A stretch of 64,000 nucleotides of DNA, taken from NCBI RefSeq assembly GCF_005860795.2, contig NZ_CP058350.1, positions 2,634,501-2,698,500 on the forward strand. Direction: 5' to 3'. The position numbers and the translations under genes were made by a program. The notes below the pieces were generated by a model. The model did no database searches and was not told the DNA's origin. It was given only the letters and a program-made list of their open reading frames with translations. The DNA comes from Peteryoungia desertarenae (GTDB taxonomy: Bacteria; Pseudomonadota; Alphaproteobacteria; Rhizobiales; Rhizobiaceae). Each line of letters begins with the position of its first letter. Position 1 is the stretch's first letter. Below are positions 26,403-37,976 of the stretch, piece by piece.

Positions 26403-27284
26403 ATGTCGATGTCCACAGCTCATTTCCGCTTTTTCCGCTCCCTCGGCGTTCTCCTTCCGTTTCTGCTTGTCTCTGAGGCAAATGCTGAAGCGCTAGGCCC
26501 CTACAAGGATGAACTGTTTGCGGGACAGTCTGTGCTGCGCAGCGAGGATGACGGCCGCTTTGAGGTCAGGGATTATGACGAGATGCGCGACATTAATGGG
26601 CGCGATAGCATTCCCGAGCGTCGGGTGAAAGACCGCTATGTCTCGCTTGGTGTTCGACGGGCGCAGGAAAACGAGACACTGAACCTGCCAAGCGGTCCTC
26701 TTGAGGTCGCTCGTGTTGGAAAAAGTGAAGCGGCGGCCTTCACGACCATCTTCATTCATGGGCGGGGCGGGGACCGGCGGCTCGGCATCAACGATTTTTC
26801 ATTCGGTGGCAATTTCAATCGGCTGAAAAACCTTCATACCGAGAATGGTGGCACCTATTATGCCCCGAGCATTGCGAGCTTTGATCAACGAGGTGTGGTC
26901 CAGGCCGTGGAACTCATTGGCTATGCACATGCGCGATCCGGTGGGCGACCCGTTGTTCTGGCATGCGCGTCCATGGGCAGTTTCATCTGCTGGGGCGTTG
27001 CGCGCGAGGCTTCTGCGGTCCAGCAGCTTGAGGGTATGGTTATCCTCGGTGGCGCGCCAGACCCCACATATACAAAAAGCGTTGCGGCCCGGGCTAAGCT
27101 GCCGATCTGGCTTACCCATGGAAGCCGCGACAGTGTCTACGCTGCCGCGGACATGGAACGGTTTTACCGGACGCTACGCGCAAACGGTCAACCTGTGCGG
27201 CTGACAGTCTTTGAGACCGGTTCGCATGGAACACCGATCCGGATGAGCGACTGGCGATCCATCCTAAATTGGATTCTCTCCTGA
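26403..27284 (+). CDS. Secreted alpha/beta hydrolase
   Basis: A 293-residue protein with a signal peptide (cleavage near SEANA, residue 28) and an alpha/beta-hydrolase fold. The oxyanion segment FIHGRGGDRR, a nucleophile elbow CASMG (Cys in place of the first Gly of GxSxG), the Asp of SRDSV and the His of GSHGTP complete a plausible triad. The substrate is unknown; an ester or peptide in the periplasm is likely. It is divergent from parE over 215 bp in which I see only promoters and a weak frame of doubtful worth. Confidence 0.82.
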   Translation: MSMSTAHFRFFRSLGVLLPFLLVSEANAEALGPYKDELFAGQSVLRSEDDGRFEVRDYDEMRDINGRDSIPERRVKDRYVSLGVRRAQENETLNLPSGPLEVARVGKSEAAAFTTIFIHGRGGDRRLGINDFSFGGNFNRLKNLHTENGGTYYAPSIASFDQRGVVQAVELIGYAHARSGGRPVVLACASMGSFICWGVAREASAVQQLEGMVILGGAPDPTYTKSVAARAKLPIWLTHGSRDSVYAAADMERFYRTLRANGQPVRLTVFETGSHGTPIRMSDWRSILNWILS

Positions 27285-27467
27285 TCGAGGCGAAATTCCG
27301 CTGCCAAAGTGAAAGGGCCACAGCGCGCTAGCACATAAAATCCTGCATCTGCAGTTCACATTTTCACCATATCGCCCGATCGTAAGCGCCAGCGCCCCGG
27401 TTTCTCTTTCTTTTCAAGCGTCAATTTGTTAGTTGCCCCAAAGAAACTATTGGGTTGGGTATAGGCT

Positions 27468-28238
27468 ATGACACCGGAAGTTCGACCGCTTGTTGCGGGC
27501 AATTGGAAGATGAATGGCACACGCGCTTCGCTGGATCAGATAAAGGCCATGGCGGAAGGTGTGTCAAAACCTCTCTCCGAAAAGGTCGACAGTCTCATTT
27601 GCCCGCCGGCAACGCTTCTCTATGTGGCGACGGCGCTGTGCACCGATAGTCCTCTGGAAATCGGTGCACAAGACTGCCATCAGAATGCGTCCGGCGCCCA
27701 TACCGGCGACCTGTCTGCAGAGATGATTGCCGATTGCTTCGGTACCTATGTGATTGTTGGCCATTCCGAACGCCGAACGGACCATGCCGAGACGGATCAC
27801 CTGGTGCGCGCCAAGGCGGAGGCTGCCTTTGCCGCAGATCTGACGGCGATCGTCTGCATTGGTGAGACGGCGGATGAGCGGAAATCCGGACAGACGCTGG
27901 ACATATTGAAGCGCCAGCTGGCTGGCTCTGTGCCGGACGGCGCCACGGCAGAGAACACCGTCATTGCCTATGAACCGGTCTGGGCCATCGGGACAGGCCT
28001 CACACCGACAACAGCCGATGTGGCCGAGGCCCATGCTTTCATGCGCGACGAACTCGTCAAGCGCTTTGGTGATGAAGGCAAGCGCATGCGCATACTCTAT
28101 GGTGGTTCCGTCAAGCCGGGCAACGCCAAGGAACTGATGGCAGTTGCCAATGTGGACGGCGCTCTGATCGGTGGTGCAAGCTTGAAGGCCAGCGATTTCC
28201 TCGCCATATACGGCGTCTATGAAGAGCTGACCGCCTGA
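27468..28238 (+). CDS. tpiA: Triosephosphate isomerase TpiA
   Basis: A 256-residue TIM barrel that interconverts dihydroxyacetone phosphate and glyceraldehyde 3-phosphate. All signature pieces are visible: NWKMNG with the catalytic Lys, GHSERR with the His, [10 protein letters not shown] with the catalytic Glu and flexible loop, and the phosphate-binding GGSVKPGNA. It is followed by secG and pyrG on the same strand, a linkage common in alphaproteobacteria. A short imperfect hairpin (AAAGCC/GGCTTT, 28239-28257) lies just after the stop. Confidence 0.97.
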   Translation: MTPEVRPLVAGNWKMNGTRASLDQIKAMAEGVSKPLSEKVDSLICPPATLLYVATALCTDSPLEIGAQDCHQNASGAHTGDLSAEMIADCFGTYVIVGHSERRTDHAETDHLVRAKAEAAFAADLTAIVCIGETADERKSGQTLDILKRQLAGSVPDGATAENTVIAYEPVWAIGTGLTPTTADVAEAHAFMRDELVKRFGDEGKRMRILYGGSVKPGNAKELMAVANVDGALIGGASLKASDFLAIYGVYEELTA

Positions 28239-28329
28239 AAAGCCGGCGAGGGGCTTTCTTTGCCGGTCGCTCTCATGTAAAGAGCCGCCAACCCTGAAAT
28301 TTGCCCCTTGCGGGCCGGATGGATTTTCC

Positions 28330-28725
28330 ATGCAGACTGTTTTGATTGTCATTCACCTCATGATCGTTCTGGCGCTGGTCGGTGTCGTGCTGGTGCAGCG
28401 CTCTGAAGGTGGTGGATTGGGTATTGGCGGCGGATCTGGCTTCATGTCGGCGCGTGGTACCGCCAATGCATTGACCCGCACGACTGCGATACTGGCAACC
28501 CTGTTTTTTGCCACTTCGCTCGGGCTCGGTCTGATGGCGCGTTACGAATCGCGTCCTACCGATATTCTCGATCGCATACCGGCTGGTAACTCCTCTACAC
28601 CGACTGAAGGCGCGCCGAGCGTACTCGACCAGCTGCCTGGCGGAGCGGGAGCGCTAACCGCGCCTGCGCCGACCACACCAGTTGTGCCGCCAGCGGCCGA
28701 TCCGACTGGCGTTCCGAATAACTGA
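28330..28725 (+). CDS. secG: Preprotein translocase subunit SecG
   Basis: A 131-residue inner-membrane protein, the small auxiliary subunit of the SecYEG channel. Two membrane segments (about 1-20 and 52-73) flank the conserved cytoplasmic loop QRSEGGGLGIGGGSGFMSARG. The Pro/Ala/Thr-rich C-terminal tail of about 55 residues makes it longer than E. coli SecG, as in other rhizobia. It lies 91 bp after tpiA and ends in its own terminator. Confidence 0.95.
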   Translation: MQTVLIVIHLMIVLALVGVVLVQRSEGGGLGIGGGSGFMSARGTANALTRTTAILATLFFATSLGLGLMARYESRPTDILDRIPAGNSSTPTEGAPSVLDQLPGGAGALTAPAPTTPVVPPAADPTGVPNN

Positions 28726-28738
28726 TCGGACCGCATGA

Positions 28739-30496
<1,758 letters not shown>

Positions 30497-30527
30497 GCTG
30501 TCGTGAGGAACAAAAACTGCTTGAGAT

Positions 30528-30560
30528 AGCCCGGCCATTGGTCGGGCTGTTTACTTTGGG
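30528..30560 (+). terminator. Terminator of pyrG
   Basis: AGCCCGGCC (30528-30536), loop ATT, GGTCGGGCT (30540-30548), with one G-U pair, then GTTTACTTT. It lies in the 99-bp gap between convergent pyrG and moeA. Confidence 0.7.
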
Positions 30561-30595
30561 TCAGAGATTGGTTGTTGCCAGACCCCGGGGTATGA

Positions 30596-31819
30596 TCAGT
30601 GACCGATATCGCGAAGCAGCATGATCGGACAGGTTTCGCCGGCGGCCATGGCAGGCGCATGGGGTGGGCGGATGATCAGGCAGTCGGACTGGGCGAAGAT
30701 ATTCATCATGGATGAATCCTGCTTCTCGAAACTCGTCACACGTCGTTCGCCGGAGGGCCCAATCGAAAGCCGCGCGCGCAGATAATCCTGGCGTCGATCA
30801 TTTTCCTTCAGGGGCGAGGCGAGCACGGCTGTCGACATTCGATTCGGTGCGGGCAGATGACCCAGTCTGGCCAATAGCGGCTCAAGAAAGAGCAGGCCGC
30901 AGACCATGCTGGAAACAGGATTGCCGGGCAGCCCCAGGACATGGGTCGTTCCGAGATTGCCCACCATCAGTGGCTTGCCGGGGCGCATGGCAATCTTCCA
31001 GAAATCGAGCACCATGCCTGCCGCCAGGAACGTAGATTGCACCAGGTCGTGGTCTCCAACCGAGGCACCTCCGAGTGTGACAATCACGTCGACATTTTTG
31101 GCCTGCGCCGCTTCGATGGCGCGATGAATGGCGTCACGATCGTCAGGCACGATGCCAAGGTCTAGAACGTCAGCACCGTTGTCTTTGGCGAGGGCTGCAA
31201 CACCGAACGTGTTGGATCCGATGATCTGCGAAGGCCCGGGCTTGCCCCCCGGTGGGACAAGCTCGTCACCGGTTGCAATGAGCGCGACGCGTGGCTGGCG
31301 ATAGACGGGCAGCTGGTCATGATTGGCAGCGGCGGCCAGCGTCAACCGTGCAAAGTCGAGCTTGGCTCCTACATTAAGGACCGTTTGTCCTTCAGTGAAA
31401 TCCTGACCTCTGGGGCGAATGTGGCGACCTGTCGAAACGGGATAAAGGGTCCGAATACAACGCGGCGAAAGCTTTTCCGCATCTTCCTGCAGAAGCACGC
31501 TGTCAGCACCGTCGGGCACCGGCGCTCCTGTAAAGATACGAACGGCAGTGCCCGTTCGTACCATGCCATCAAAGGCATGACCGGCCGCAGATTCGCCAAT
31601 GACTTCAAGCTCCGTCCCCGGTTCAGCCGCATCGGCAGCGCGCAAAGCATACCCATCCATGGCGGAAGCGTGAAAGGGTGGCTGCGTCAGTTTCGAGACC
31701 ACATCCTTCGCCAGCACGCGCTGTGCTGCCTGATGCAGGCCCACAGCCTCAATGTCCTGGATGGGGCTGGCGCGGTCAAGCAGCCGCTGCTGCGCCTCTT
31801 CCACAGGCAGAAGGGACAT
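30596..31819 (-). CDS. moeA: Molybdopterin molybdenumtransferase MoeA
   Basis: A 407-residue enzyme that inserts molybdate into adenylated molybdopterin. Family marks include SAMDGYALR near residue 51, FTGAPVPDGADSV, LGGASVGDHD and GLPGNPVSSM near the C-terminal third. It is the last gene of the minus-strand trpD-trpC-moaC-moeA run. Its start shares one base with the moaC stop (TGATG), which indicates translational coupling. Molybdenum cofactor supply matters for nitrate reductase and similar enzymes. Confidence 0.95.
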   Translation of the reverse strand: MSLLPVEEAQQRLLDRASPIQDIEAVGLHQAAQRVLAKDVVSKLTQPPFHASAMDGYALRAADAAEPGTELEVIGESAAGHAFDGMVRTGTAVRIFTGAPVPDGADSVLLQEDAEKLSPRCIRTLYPVSTGRHIRPRGQDFTEGQTVLNVGAKLDFARLTLAAAANHDQLPVYRQPRVALIATGDELVPPGGKPGPSQIIGSNTFGVAALAKDNGADVLDLGIVPDDRDAIHRAIEAAQAKNVDVIVTLGGASVGDHDLVQSTFLAAGMVLDFWKIAMRPGKPLMVGNLGTTHVLGLPGNPVSSMVCGLLFLEPLLARLGHLPAPNRMSTAVLASPLKENDRRQDYLRARLSIGPSGERRVTSFEKQDSSMMNIFAQSDCLIIRPPHAPAMAAGETCPIMLLRDIGH

Positions 31820-32319
31820 CAGCCGGCCTCCGGATGCCGGAAGTGACCGGACTTGCCGCCGCTCTTCTCAAGAAGCCGAATGCCGCCAATCTCCATGGTC
31901 TTGTCGACGGCCTTGGCCATATCGTAGATTGTCAGGCAGGCAACCGAAACGGCGGTGAGCGCCTCCATTTCGACGCCTGTCTTTCCGGTCAGCTTGACCG
32001 TGGCGACAACATCAAGGCCCGGAAGAGTGGCGTTTTCTGTGATCTCGACGGTGATTTTCGAAAGCATCAGCGGATGGCAGAGGGGGATCAGGTTTGCCGT
32101 CTGCTTGGCGGCCATGATGCCGGCAATCCTTGCGGTTGCAATGACATCACCCTTCTTGGCGTTCCCTTCGCGGATGATCGCCAGGGTCTCCTTGGCCATT
32201 CGAACATGGCCCTCGGCAACGGCAATGCGCACGGTTTCAGCCTTGTCGGCGACATCGACCATATGCGCCTCTCCAGAGGCACCGATATGGGTGAGGGACG
32301 GGCGATCAGCCTCAGTCAT
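31819..32319 (-). CDS. moaC: Cyclic pyranopterin monophosphate synthase MoaC
   Basis: A 166-residue enzyme that makes cyclic pyranopterin monophosphate from the MoaA product in molybdenum cofactor synthesis. [36 protein letters not shown] and the Lys-Ala-Val-Asp-Lys helix after it are the typical blocks. It overlaps trpC by 4 bp and moeA by 1 bp, so expression is tightly linked to tryptophan synthesis genes, an arrangement seen across rhizobia. Confidence 0.96.
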   Translation of the reverse strand: MTEADRPSLTHIGASGEAHMVDVADKAETVRIAVAEGHVRMAKETLAIIREGNAKKGDVIATARIAGIMAAKQTANLIPLCHPLMLSKITVEITENATLPGLDVVATVKLTGKTGVEMEALTAVSVACLTIYDMAKAVDKTMEIGGIRLLEKSGGKSGHFRHPEAG

Positions 32320-33131
32320 TCCGCAGCCATCGCGCTGCTCTTGCCGGTAAGCAAAAGGCGAGTGGCATCGGCAACATCGTCCTTGCGCATGAGACTTTCG
32401 CCGACGAGGAAGGTCGTAATCCCGGATTTCTCCAGCCTTTGGCAGTCTTCATAGGTGAAGATGCCACTCTCACCGACGAGGAGACGATCTGCTGGTACCA
32501 TGGATGCGAGGTCTTCACTGACACTCAGACTGACCTCGAAGGTGCGCAGATTCCGGTTGTTGATACCCACGAGTGGAGACTTGAGCTTGAGTGCGCGCTC
32601 CATTTCCTCGGCGTCATGCACTTCGACCAGCACATCCATGCCGAGTTCAAACGCAACGGCTTCCAGTTCGGCGGCTTCACCGTCTGAAAGGGACGCCGTG
32701 ATCAGCAGGATGCAATCGGCCCCCCAGGCACGCGCTTCATAGACTTGATAGGCATCGAACATGAAATCCTTGCGAAGCGCCGGCAGGCTGCAAGCCTTGC
32801 GGGCCGCGGTGAGAAACTCCGGTGCGCCCTGAAAGCTCGGCGTATCCGTCAGCACGGAAAGGCAGGCAGCGCCACCCGCCTCATAGGCGGAAGCCAGTGC
32901 CGGCGGATCGAAATCGGGGCGGATCAGCCCCTTGGACGGGCTCGCCTTCTTGATTTCGGCAATGAGGCCGAAGCGCCCCTCGTCTCGCGCGCGGACCAAT
33001 GAACTGTAAAAGCCGCGCGGTGCCTCCTGAGCGGCAATCCGGTCTTTCAGTTCGGACAGTGATACGGCGGCCTTGGCCGCAGCGATTTCTTCCCGCTTGT
33101 AAGTTTCGATGCGCTTCAGGATATCGGTCAT
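32316..33131 (-). CDS. trpC: Indole-3-glycerol phosphate synthase TrpC
   Basis: A 271-residue monofunctional TIM barrel for the ring-closing step of tryptophan synthesis. Recognised by [12 protein letters not shown] (catalytic Lys), [19 protein letters not shown] and GINNRNL, ending with VGESLMR. It lacks the TrpF domain found in the E. coli fusion. The ATG at 33131 (MTDILKRIE) is chosen; a longer frame would overlap trpD. It starts 10 bp after trpD and overlaps moaC by 4 bp. Confidence 0.96.
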   Translation of the reverse strand: MTDILKRIETYKREEIAAAKAAVSLSELKDRIAAQEAPRGFYSSLVRARDEGRFGLIAEIKKASPSKGLIRPDFDPPALASAYEAGGAACLSVLTDTPSFQGAPEFLTAARKACSLPALRKDFMFDAYQVYEARAWGADCILLITASLSDGEAAELEAVAFELGMDVLVEVHDAEEMERALKLKSPLVGINNRNLRTFEVSLSVSEDLASMVPADRLLVGESGIFTYEDCQRLEKSGITTFLVGESLMRKDDVADATRLLLTGKSSAMAAE

Positions 33132-33141
33132 GTTTTTAATC

Positions 33142-34164
33142 CTAGTCCTGACCAACGGAATTGGAAATGGCGACGAGTGCATCGAGTGCTCGGGCAGCAC
33201 TGCCGCTGTCTAGCGACCAACTGGCAAGATGCATCCCTTCGGTCACGTCTTTCGCCTTGCCGGCCACAATCAGCGAGGCAGCTGCGTTGCACAGTGCAAC
33301 GTCCCGGTAGGGCGTCTTTGCGCCGCCAAGCACGTCTCGCAAAGCCGCGGCATTGACAGCACCATCGCCGCCGCGAATGGCATCGAGAGGAACTGTTTCG
33401 ACACCAAAATCGGCGGGTGTAAGATCAAGACGGCGGATCTCGCCGTCCTTGAGTTCAGCAACCTGGCTTGGACCCGTCGTTGTGATTTCATCCAGCCCGC
33501 TGCCATGAACGACCCAGGCGCTGGTGACGCCAAGCTCCCGCAGTGCCTCAGCGCCGGGGATCAGCCAGTCAGGAGAATAAACCCCGAAAAGTTGCTTTCT
33601 GACACGGGCGGGACTGGATAGCGGACCCACGATGTTGAAGATCGTGCGCGTTCCCAGTTCGACACGTGCGGGACCGACATGACGCATGGCCGGATGATGC
33701 AATTGCGCAAACATGAAGCCAATTCCCGCTTCGCGGATACAGCGAGAAATGACATCCGGCTCTATGTCGAGCTTGACGCCAAGCTGTGAGAGCGCGTCCG
33801 CCGTGCCGGATTTCGAGCTGAGTGCCCTGTTTCCGTGTTTTGCCACCGGGACGCCGGCACCCGCAACAATCAGGGCCGCGAGGGTCGATATATTGTAGGT
33901 GTTGGTCCCATCGCCTCCGGTGCCCACAATGTCGATCGAGTCGTGTGGGGCGTCAACCGGGACCATTTTCTCCCGCATGACCGTGACGGCCCCTGCAATT
34001 TCTTCGACGGTTTCCCCACGAACGCGAAGTCCCATGAGGAAGCCGCCGACCTGCGCCATGCTGGCTTCGCCGGACATCAGGATCTCGAAGGCCTGGCCGG
34101 CTTCCTCCCGCGAAAGTGCCTGGCCAGCGGCCACTTTTGCGATGAAGGGCTTTAATCCCGCCAT
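33142..34164 (-). CDS. trpD: Anthranilate phosphoribosyltransferase TrpD
   Basis: A 340-residue enzyme that attaches phosphoribose to anthranilate. The PRPP-binding [14 protein letters not shown], the [12 protein letters not shown] segment and VHG near residue 230 are intact. There is no glutamine amidotransferase (TrpG) domain or gene next to it; rhizobia usually carry a fused trpE(G) elsewhere. It lies 22 bp after ppiD and 10 bp before trpC on the same strand. Confidence 0.96.
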   Translation of the reverse strand: MAGLKPFIAKVAAGQALSREEAGQAFEILMSGEASMAQVGGFLMGLRVRGETVEEIAGAVTVMREKMVPVDAPHDSIDIVGTGGDGTNTYNISTLAALIVAGAGVPVAKHGNRALSSKSGTADALSQLGVKLDIEPDVISRCIREAGIGFMFAQLHHPAMRHVGPARVELGTRTIFNIVGPLSSPARVRKQLFGVYSPDWLIPGAEALRELGVTSAWVVHGSGLDEITTTGPSQVAELKDGEIRRLDLTPADFGVETVPLDAIRGGDGAVNAAALRDVLGGAKTPYRDVALCNAAASLIVAGKAKDVTEGMHLASWSLDSGSAARALDALVAISNSVGQD

Positions 34165-34186
34165 AGAAGATCTCCCCCAATCATTT

Positions 34187-36076
34187 CTATCGTACGATCG
34201 CCTGCTGGGCGAGCGCCTGATTGAAGGTCACACCATAGGTCGTCTGCAAATCGCTGACCATCTGATCGAGAATATCGTCGCCGGCAGCATTGGCGAAACT
34301 GAGAATCTGTCCGTCCTCATTTCCGAGCCCTGATGCGACAGGCTGCTGACGGCTGGCGGTCACCTCCAGAAGTATTTGCGTCGTTGGATCGCCGCCTGGT
34401 GCCGCGGCAACTGTGCCAATGGGGCCACCGAAAGCCGCGTTGACCGCTCCAGCTCCAAGAACCGCATCGCTGGTGCTCCTGCTGATGCCGGTCTTGCTCT
34501 CAACCGCGATACCCAACTCGCCAGCGATCGCCTCCAGGTCGCCACCGTTCTCAATTCTCTGCCGCAGATTTTCAGCAAGTGTGCCAAGCGCGAGCTTTTG
34601 CTGCTCGGCTGTCCAGTCAGCGATCGCTTTTGTGCGGACTTCATCCAATGTTCTGTCACGGTCGGCCTTGATATCGGTTACGTCGAACCAGACATAGCCA
34701 TTAAGGCCGAGATTGACGGGCAGCGGCTCCACACCAATGTCTGTCCGGAACACCTCGGCAAGCACGGCATTCCGCTCTGGAATAGTCGTGACCTCGCTTT
34801 CACTCGTATTGAAACCCCTGCGGTCAACATCGGTTATTGAAACCGGCTGAAGTCCCAGTTGTTCGGCGGCTTCCTTGAGTGATGAGCCACCAGCACGCAG
34901 GTCCTCAAACTGATCATGAACGGCCGTAATGTCTTCGACCGCAGCCTGCTCGGCCAGTGCCTGACGGATTTCGTCACGCACGTCTTCAAGCGGACGGGTT
35001 TGGGCCTCGCGTATATTGGTAACCCGCAGGATCACTGGGCCAAAAGCGCCCTCGACGACGGGCGTGGTCTTGCCTTCTTCGGTGATCGCAAAAGCGGCCT
35101 CGGCCAAGGCGGCATCCGGAAGGGCATCCTGGGTGAAATCTCCAAGCAACACGTCTGTGGCAGTCTTGCCTTGAGCAGTCACGAGTTGATCAAATGTGGT
35201 GCCGGAAGCCAGCTGCGCTGCCGCGGCCTCGGCGGCTTCGCGATTCTCGAATGCCAGTTGTTCGATTGTGCGCCTCGCCGGTGTCTCATAGCTGGAGATA
35301 CGGCGCTCATAGTCTTCGCGAATCGCATCCTCAGACACGGAAGCCGGATCAGCGATGTCAGACGGCTCCAGCTTCACATAATCGAAGCTGCGATATTCAG
35401 GCGCACGATAACCGGCCTTCGCTGTTTCAAACCAGGCTTCAAGGGTTGTCTGATCTGGCGCAGGGATCGGATCGATGTTTGCGTTGGTGAGCAGCAGATA
35501 ATCGATATCGCGAACTTCGTCGCGATAGCTCTTCAACGCATCGACAAGCACTTTAGGCGCCTGGAACCCGTTTGAAGTGGCATCAACGATCTGGCTGCGC
35601 ATCGCCACCCGTGAGCGTTCTTCGATATAGTCGTCTTCTCGCAGACCGGCTCTACGGAGGCGTTCCGAGAAGAGGCTGCGATCAAACTGGCCAGACGCGT
35701 TTCTGAACGCCGGATCCTCAGCAATCAGTTGGGCCAGCCGGTCCTGGGAAAGGCCGAGGTTCAGCTCTTCAGCCAACTGATCGAGTGCTGCACCCGCTGC
35801 CAACTGAGAGAACACCTGGGCTTCGACTCCAAGTGCCCGGGCCTGCTCCGTTGTCAACTGGGTTCCGAAGCGGGCGTTGAGATCGGCGACCTGCCTCTGA
35901 TAGGCAAAGGCGTAGTCATTCATCGAGACCGACTGATCGCCGACTGCCACCACAGTATCGGTCTGTGTGGCAAAAATCGATGCAGACACACCCCAGACAC
36001 CAAAGGACACGACAAGCGCAATCAGCAGGATTTTGGCGAACAGGGTTTTGGATGATCTTCTCAGTAGGTCGAGCAT
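34187..36076 (-). CDS. PpiD-like membrane-anchored peptidyl-prolyl isomerase/chaperone
   Basis: A 629-residue protein with a short cytoplasmic N terminus, one membrane segment (about 13-34), a SurA_N-type chaperone region (about 35-200), a parvulin-like domain (about 260-365) and a helical C-terminal region. PpiD-type proteins stand at the SecYEG exit and help newly exported proteins fold. The parvulin core looks divergent, so isomerase activity is uncertain. It is the first gene of the minus-strand block that continues into trpD. A 338-bp gap with the gltA terminator lies upstream. Confidence 0.87.
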   Translation of the reverse strand: MLDLLRRSSKTLFAKILLIALVVSFGVWGVSASIFATQTDTVVAVGDQSVSMNDYAFAYQRQVADLNARFGTQLTTEQARALGVEAQVFSQLAAGAALDQLAEELNLGLSQDRLAQLIAEDPAFRNASGQFDRSLFSERLRRAGLREDDYIEERSRVAMRSQIVDATSNGFQAPKVLVDALKSYRDEVRDIDYLLLTNANIDPIPAPDQTTLEAWFETAKAGYRAPEYRSFDYVKLEPSDIADPASVSEDAIREDYERRISSYETPARRTIEQLAFENREAAEAAAAQLASGTTFDQLVTAQGKTATDVLLGDFTQDALPDAALAEAAFAITEEGKTTPVVEGAFGPVILRVTNIREAQTRPLEDVRDEIRQALAEQAAVEDITAVHDQFEDLRAGGSSLKEAAEQLGLQPVSITDVDRRGFNTSESEVTTIPERNAVLAEVFRTDIGVEPLPVNLGLNGYVWFDVTDIKADRDRTLDEVRTKAIADWTAEQQKLALGTLAENLRQRIENGGDLEAIAGELGIAVESKTGISRSTSDAVLGAGAVNAAFGGPIGTVAAAPGGDPTTQILLEVTASRQQPVASGLGNEDGQILSFANAAGDDILDQMVSDLQTTYGVTFNQALAQQAIVR

Positions 36077-36132
36077 TGGGACGCGAATACCTCTTGGCAG
36101 TGCCTCGCTTCGGGTGAAGTCGGTGGACTTCC

Positions 36133-36330
36133 TTAAATCAAACCGAACAGGAAATGAAGGCCGTTTGCCGGAATGCGGATTGTCACAAGATCGTCACTGA
36201 TCGAGATCGTGCAAAACCGGGCTTTGTCTGCTGTCAAACGCAGATTCGGCTCTTCGAACTGGGAGATGGAGCTGATCTTTCCCGTGGCAGCCCTATAGCA
36301 CCGGCGAGCAGACGATGAGTTTCGCTCCAC
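36133..36330 (-). CDS. Possible small protein (65 aa), doubtful
   Basis: A GTG-started frame between gltA and ppiD. The last 35 residues (for example CTISISDDLVTIRIPANG) have an alternating beta-strand pattern and ordinary codon use, while the first 20 are basic and unremarkable. No good ribosome-binding site is seen. It could be a real small gene, a remnant, or chance. I do not recognise any family. Confidence 0.25.
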   Translation of the reverse strand: MERNSSSARRCYRAATGKISSISQFEEPNLRLTADKARFCTISISDDLVTIRIPANGLHFLFGLI

Positions 36331-36360
36331 GAAAGCCCGACGAATCGAGCCCAGATCACC

Positions 36361-36390
36361 AAAAGCAAAAGGCCGGCGTTTCCGCCGGCC
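36361..36390 (-). terminator. Rho-independent terminator of gltA
   Basis: GGCCGGCG (36371-36378) and CGCCGGCC (36383-36390) with a TTTC loop. On the minus strand the stem is followed by TTTTGCTTTT. It is 25 bp after the gltA stop. Confidence 0.88.
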
Positions 36391-36414
36391 TCCGAGTGAT
36401 ACGGTTTGCCAAGC

Positions 36415-37704
36415 TCAGCGCTTGCTCAGCGGCACGTAGTCGCGCTGCGGCGCGCCGGTGTAGAGCTGACGCGGACGACCGATGCGCTGCTGCGGGTCTT
36501 CGATCATCTCGTTCCACTGGGCAATCCAGCCAACGGTGCGGGCGAGAGCGAAAAGCACGGTGAACATCGTCGTGGGGAAGCCCAGCGCCCGCAGCGTGAT
36601 CCCCGAATAGAAGTCCACGTTCGGATAGAGCTTCTTCTCGATGAAATAGGGATCGTTGAGCGCGATCTTTTCGAGCTCGAGCGCCACCTGCATCAAGGGA
36701 TCGCCGGAGTTACCGGTCGCTTCCAGAACCTCGTACATCGTCTTCTGCATGATCTTGGCACGCGGATCATAGTTCTTGTAGACGCGATGACCAAAGCCCA
36801 TCAGGCGGAAGGGATCATTCTTGTCCTTGGCACGCGCAATGTATTCCGGAATGCGATCAACTGTGCCGATTTCCATCAGCATGTTGAGAGCGGCTTCGTT
36901 TGCGCCGCCATGAGCCGGACCCCAGAGGCAGGCAATGCCTGCGGCAATGCAGGCGAAAGGATTGGCGCCCGATGAACCTGCAAGACGGACTGTCGAGGTC
37001 GAGGCGTTCTGCTCGTGGTCGGCATGGAGGATGAAGATCCGGTCCATGGCGCGTGCAAGCACCGGATTGACCTTATATTCCTCGCAGGGGACCGCAAAGC
37101 ACATGCGCAGGAAGTTGGACGCATAATCCAGGCTGTTTTGCGGGTAAATGAACGGCTGACCGATATGGTATTTGTAGGCCATGGCCGCAATCGTCGGCAT
37201 CTTCGCAATCATGCGCAGCGACGCCACCATTCGTTGATGCGGGTCGGTGATGTCGGTCGAGTCATGATAGAACGCGGAGAGCGCGCCAACGGTGCCAACC
37301 ATCACGGCCATCGGATGCGCGTCACGGCGGTAGCCGGTAAAGAAGCGCTGCATCTGCTCGTGAACCATCGTGTGATGGGTCACGCGATAGTCAAAGTCCT
37401 GCTTCTGTGCAGCAGTCGGGAGTTCGCCATAGAGCAGCAGATAGCAGACTTCCAGGAAATCGCCCTTTTCCGCCAATTGTTCGATCGGGTAGCCGCGGTG
37501 GAGCAGAACACCCTCATCGCCGTCAATATAGGTGATTTTGGATTCGCATGAGGCCGTCGACGTGAACCCGGGGTCATAGGTGAAGGCGCCGGTATGTTTG
37601 TAAAGGGCTGCAATATCGATAACGTCCGGGCCGATCGTACCGGCTCTTACGTCCAGGTCGACTGCCTTGCCCCCCATGTTCAAAGTCGCGCTTTTGTCCG
37701 TCAT
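36415..37704 (-). CDS. gltA: Citrate synthase GltA (type II)
   Basis: A 429-residue hexameric-type citrate synthase, condensing oxaloacetate and acetyl-CoA at the entry of the TCA cycle. Seen: the N-terminal [19 protein letters not shown] region, [15 protein letters not shown] with a catalytic His, [12 protein letters not shown] with a second His, and [15 protein letters not shown]. The ATG at 37704 is preceded by a GGAGGA-type site; a frame from 37752 adds 16 residues. It is monocistronic, with its own terminator. Confidence 0.97.
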   Translation of the reverse strand: MTDKSATLNMGGKAVDLDVRAGTIGPDVIDIAALYKHTGAFTYDPGFTSTASCESKITYIDGDEGVLLHRGYPIEQLAEKGDFLEVCYLLLYGELPTAAQKQDFDYRVTHHTMVHEQMQRFFTGYRRDAHPMAVMVGTVGALSAFYHDSTDITDPHQRMVASLRMIAKMPTIAAMAYKYHIGQPFIYPQNSLDYASNFLRMCFAVPCEEYKVNPVLARAMDRIFILHADHEQNASTSTVRLAGSSGANPFACIAAGIACLWGPAHGGANEAALNMLMEIGTVDRIPEYIARAKDKNDPFRLMGFGHRVYKNYDPRAKIMQKTMYEVLEATGNSGDPLMQVALELEKIALNDPYFIEKKLYPNVDFYSGITLRALGFPTTMFTVLFALARTVGWIAQWNEMIEDPQQRIGRPRQLYTGAPQRDYVPLSKR

Positions 37705-37976
37705 GCTAATCCTCCGGAATTGGCGGGACAGCGCCTGCAGAACAGACGCCATCAGTTGAGCGTGTCGAAGTAGCTATATGATACGGACGTTAATGCCAAG
37801 CTATCCAAAGGGCAAATTGTGCGTCGCGAAATCAGCAACAATCGAACCGCTTGGTTCAAATCGATTTAGTCCCGATTACCCCGGAATTTCAGGGTGAAAT
37901 ACACGTTTAAATTGCCGTAACTATTTACATTCGAATTGCTCATGCAGTGCCGCCAAAGGCTGCATCGGAGGGGCAA

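Larger units (their letters stand above)
36077..36414. other. 338-bp region between gltA and ppiD
   Basis: It holds the gltA terminator at 36361-36390 and presumably the ppiD promoter. A minus-strand frame with GTG start (36133-36330, 65 residues) reads plausibly in its second half and is listed separately with low confidence. I see no other structure. Confidence 0.5.

Noticed and set aside
26177..26476. A 99-codon TTG frame between parE and the secreted hydrolase
   Set aside because: Part of it reads plausibly, but both ends overlap firm genes out of frame and no ribosome-binding site is seen.
37844..37857. Palindrome GAACCGCTTGGTTC upstream of gltA as a second LexA box
   Set aside because: It is an inverted repeat, whereas the alphaproteobacterial LexA target is a direct repeat GTTC-N7-GTTC.
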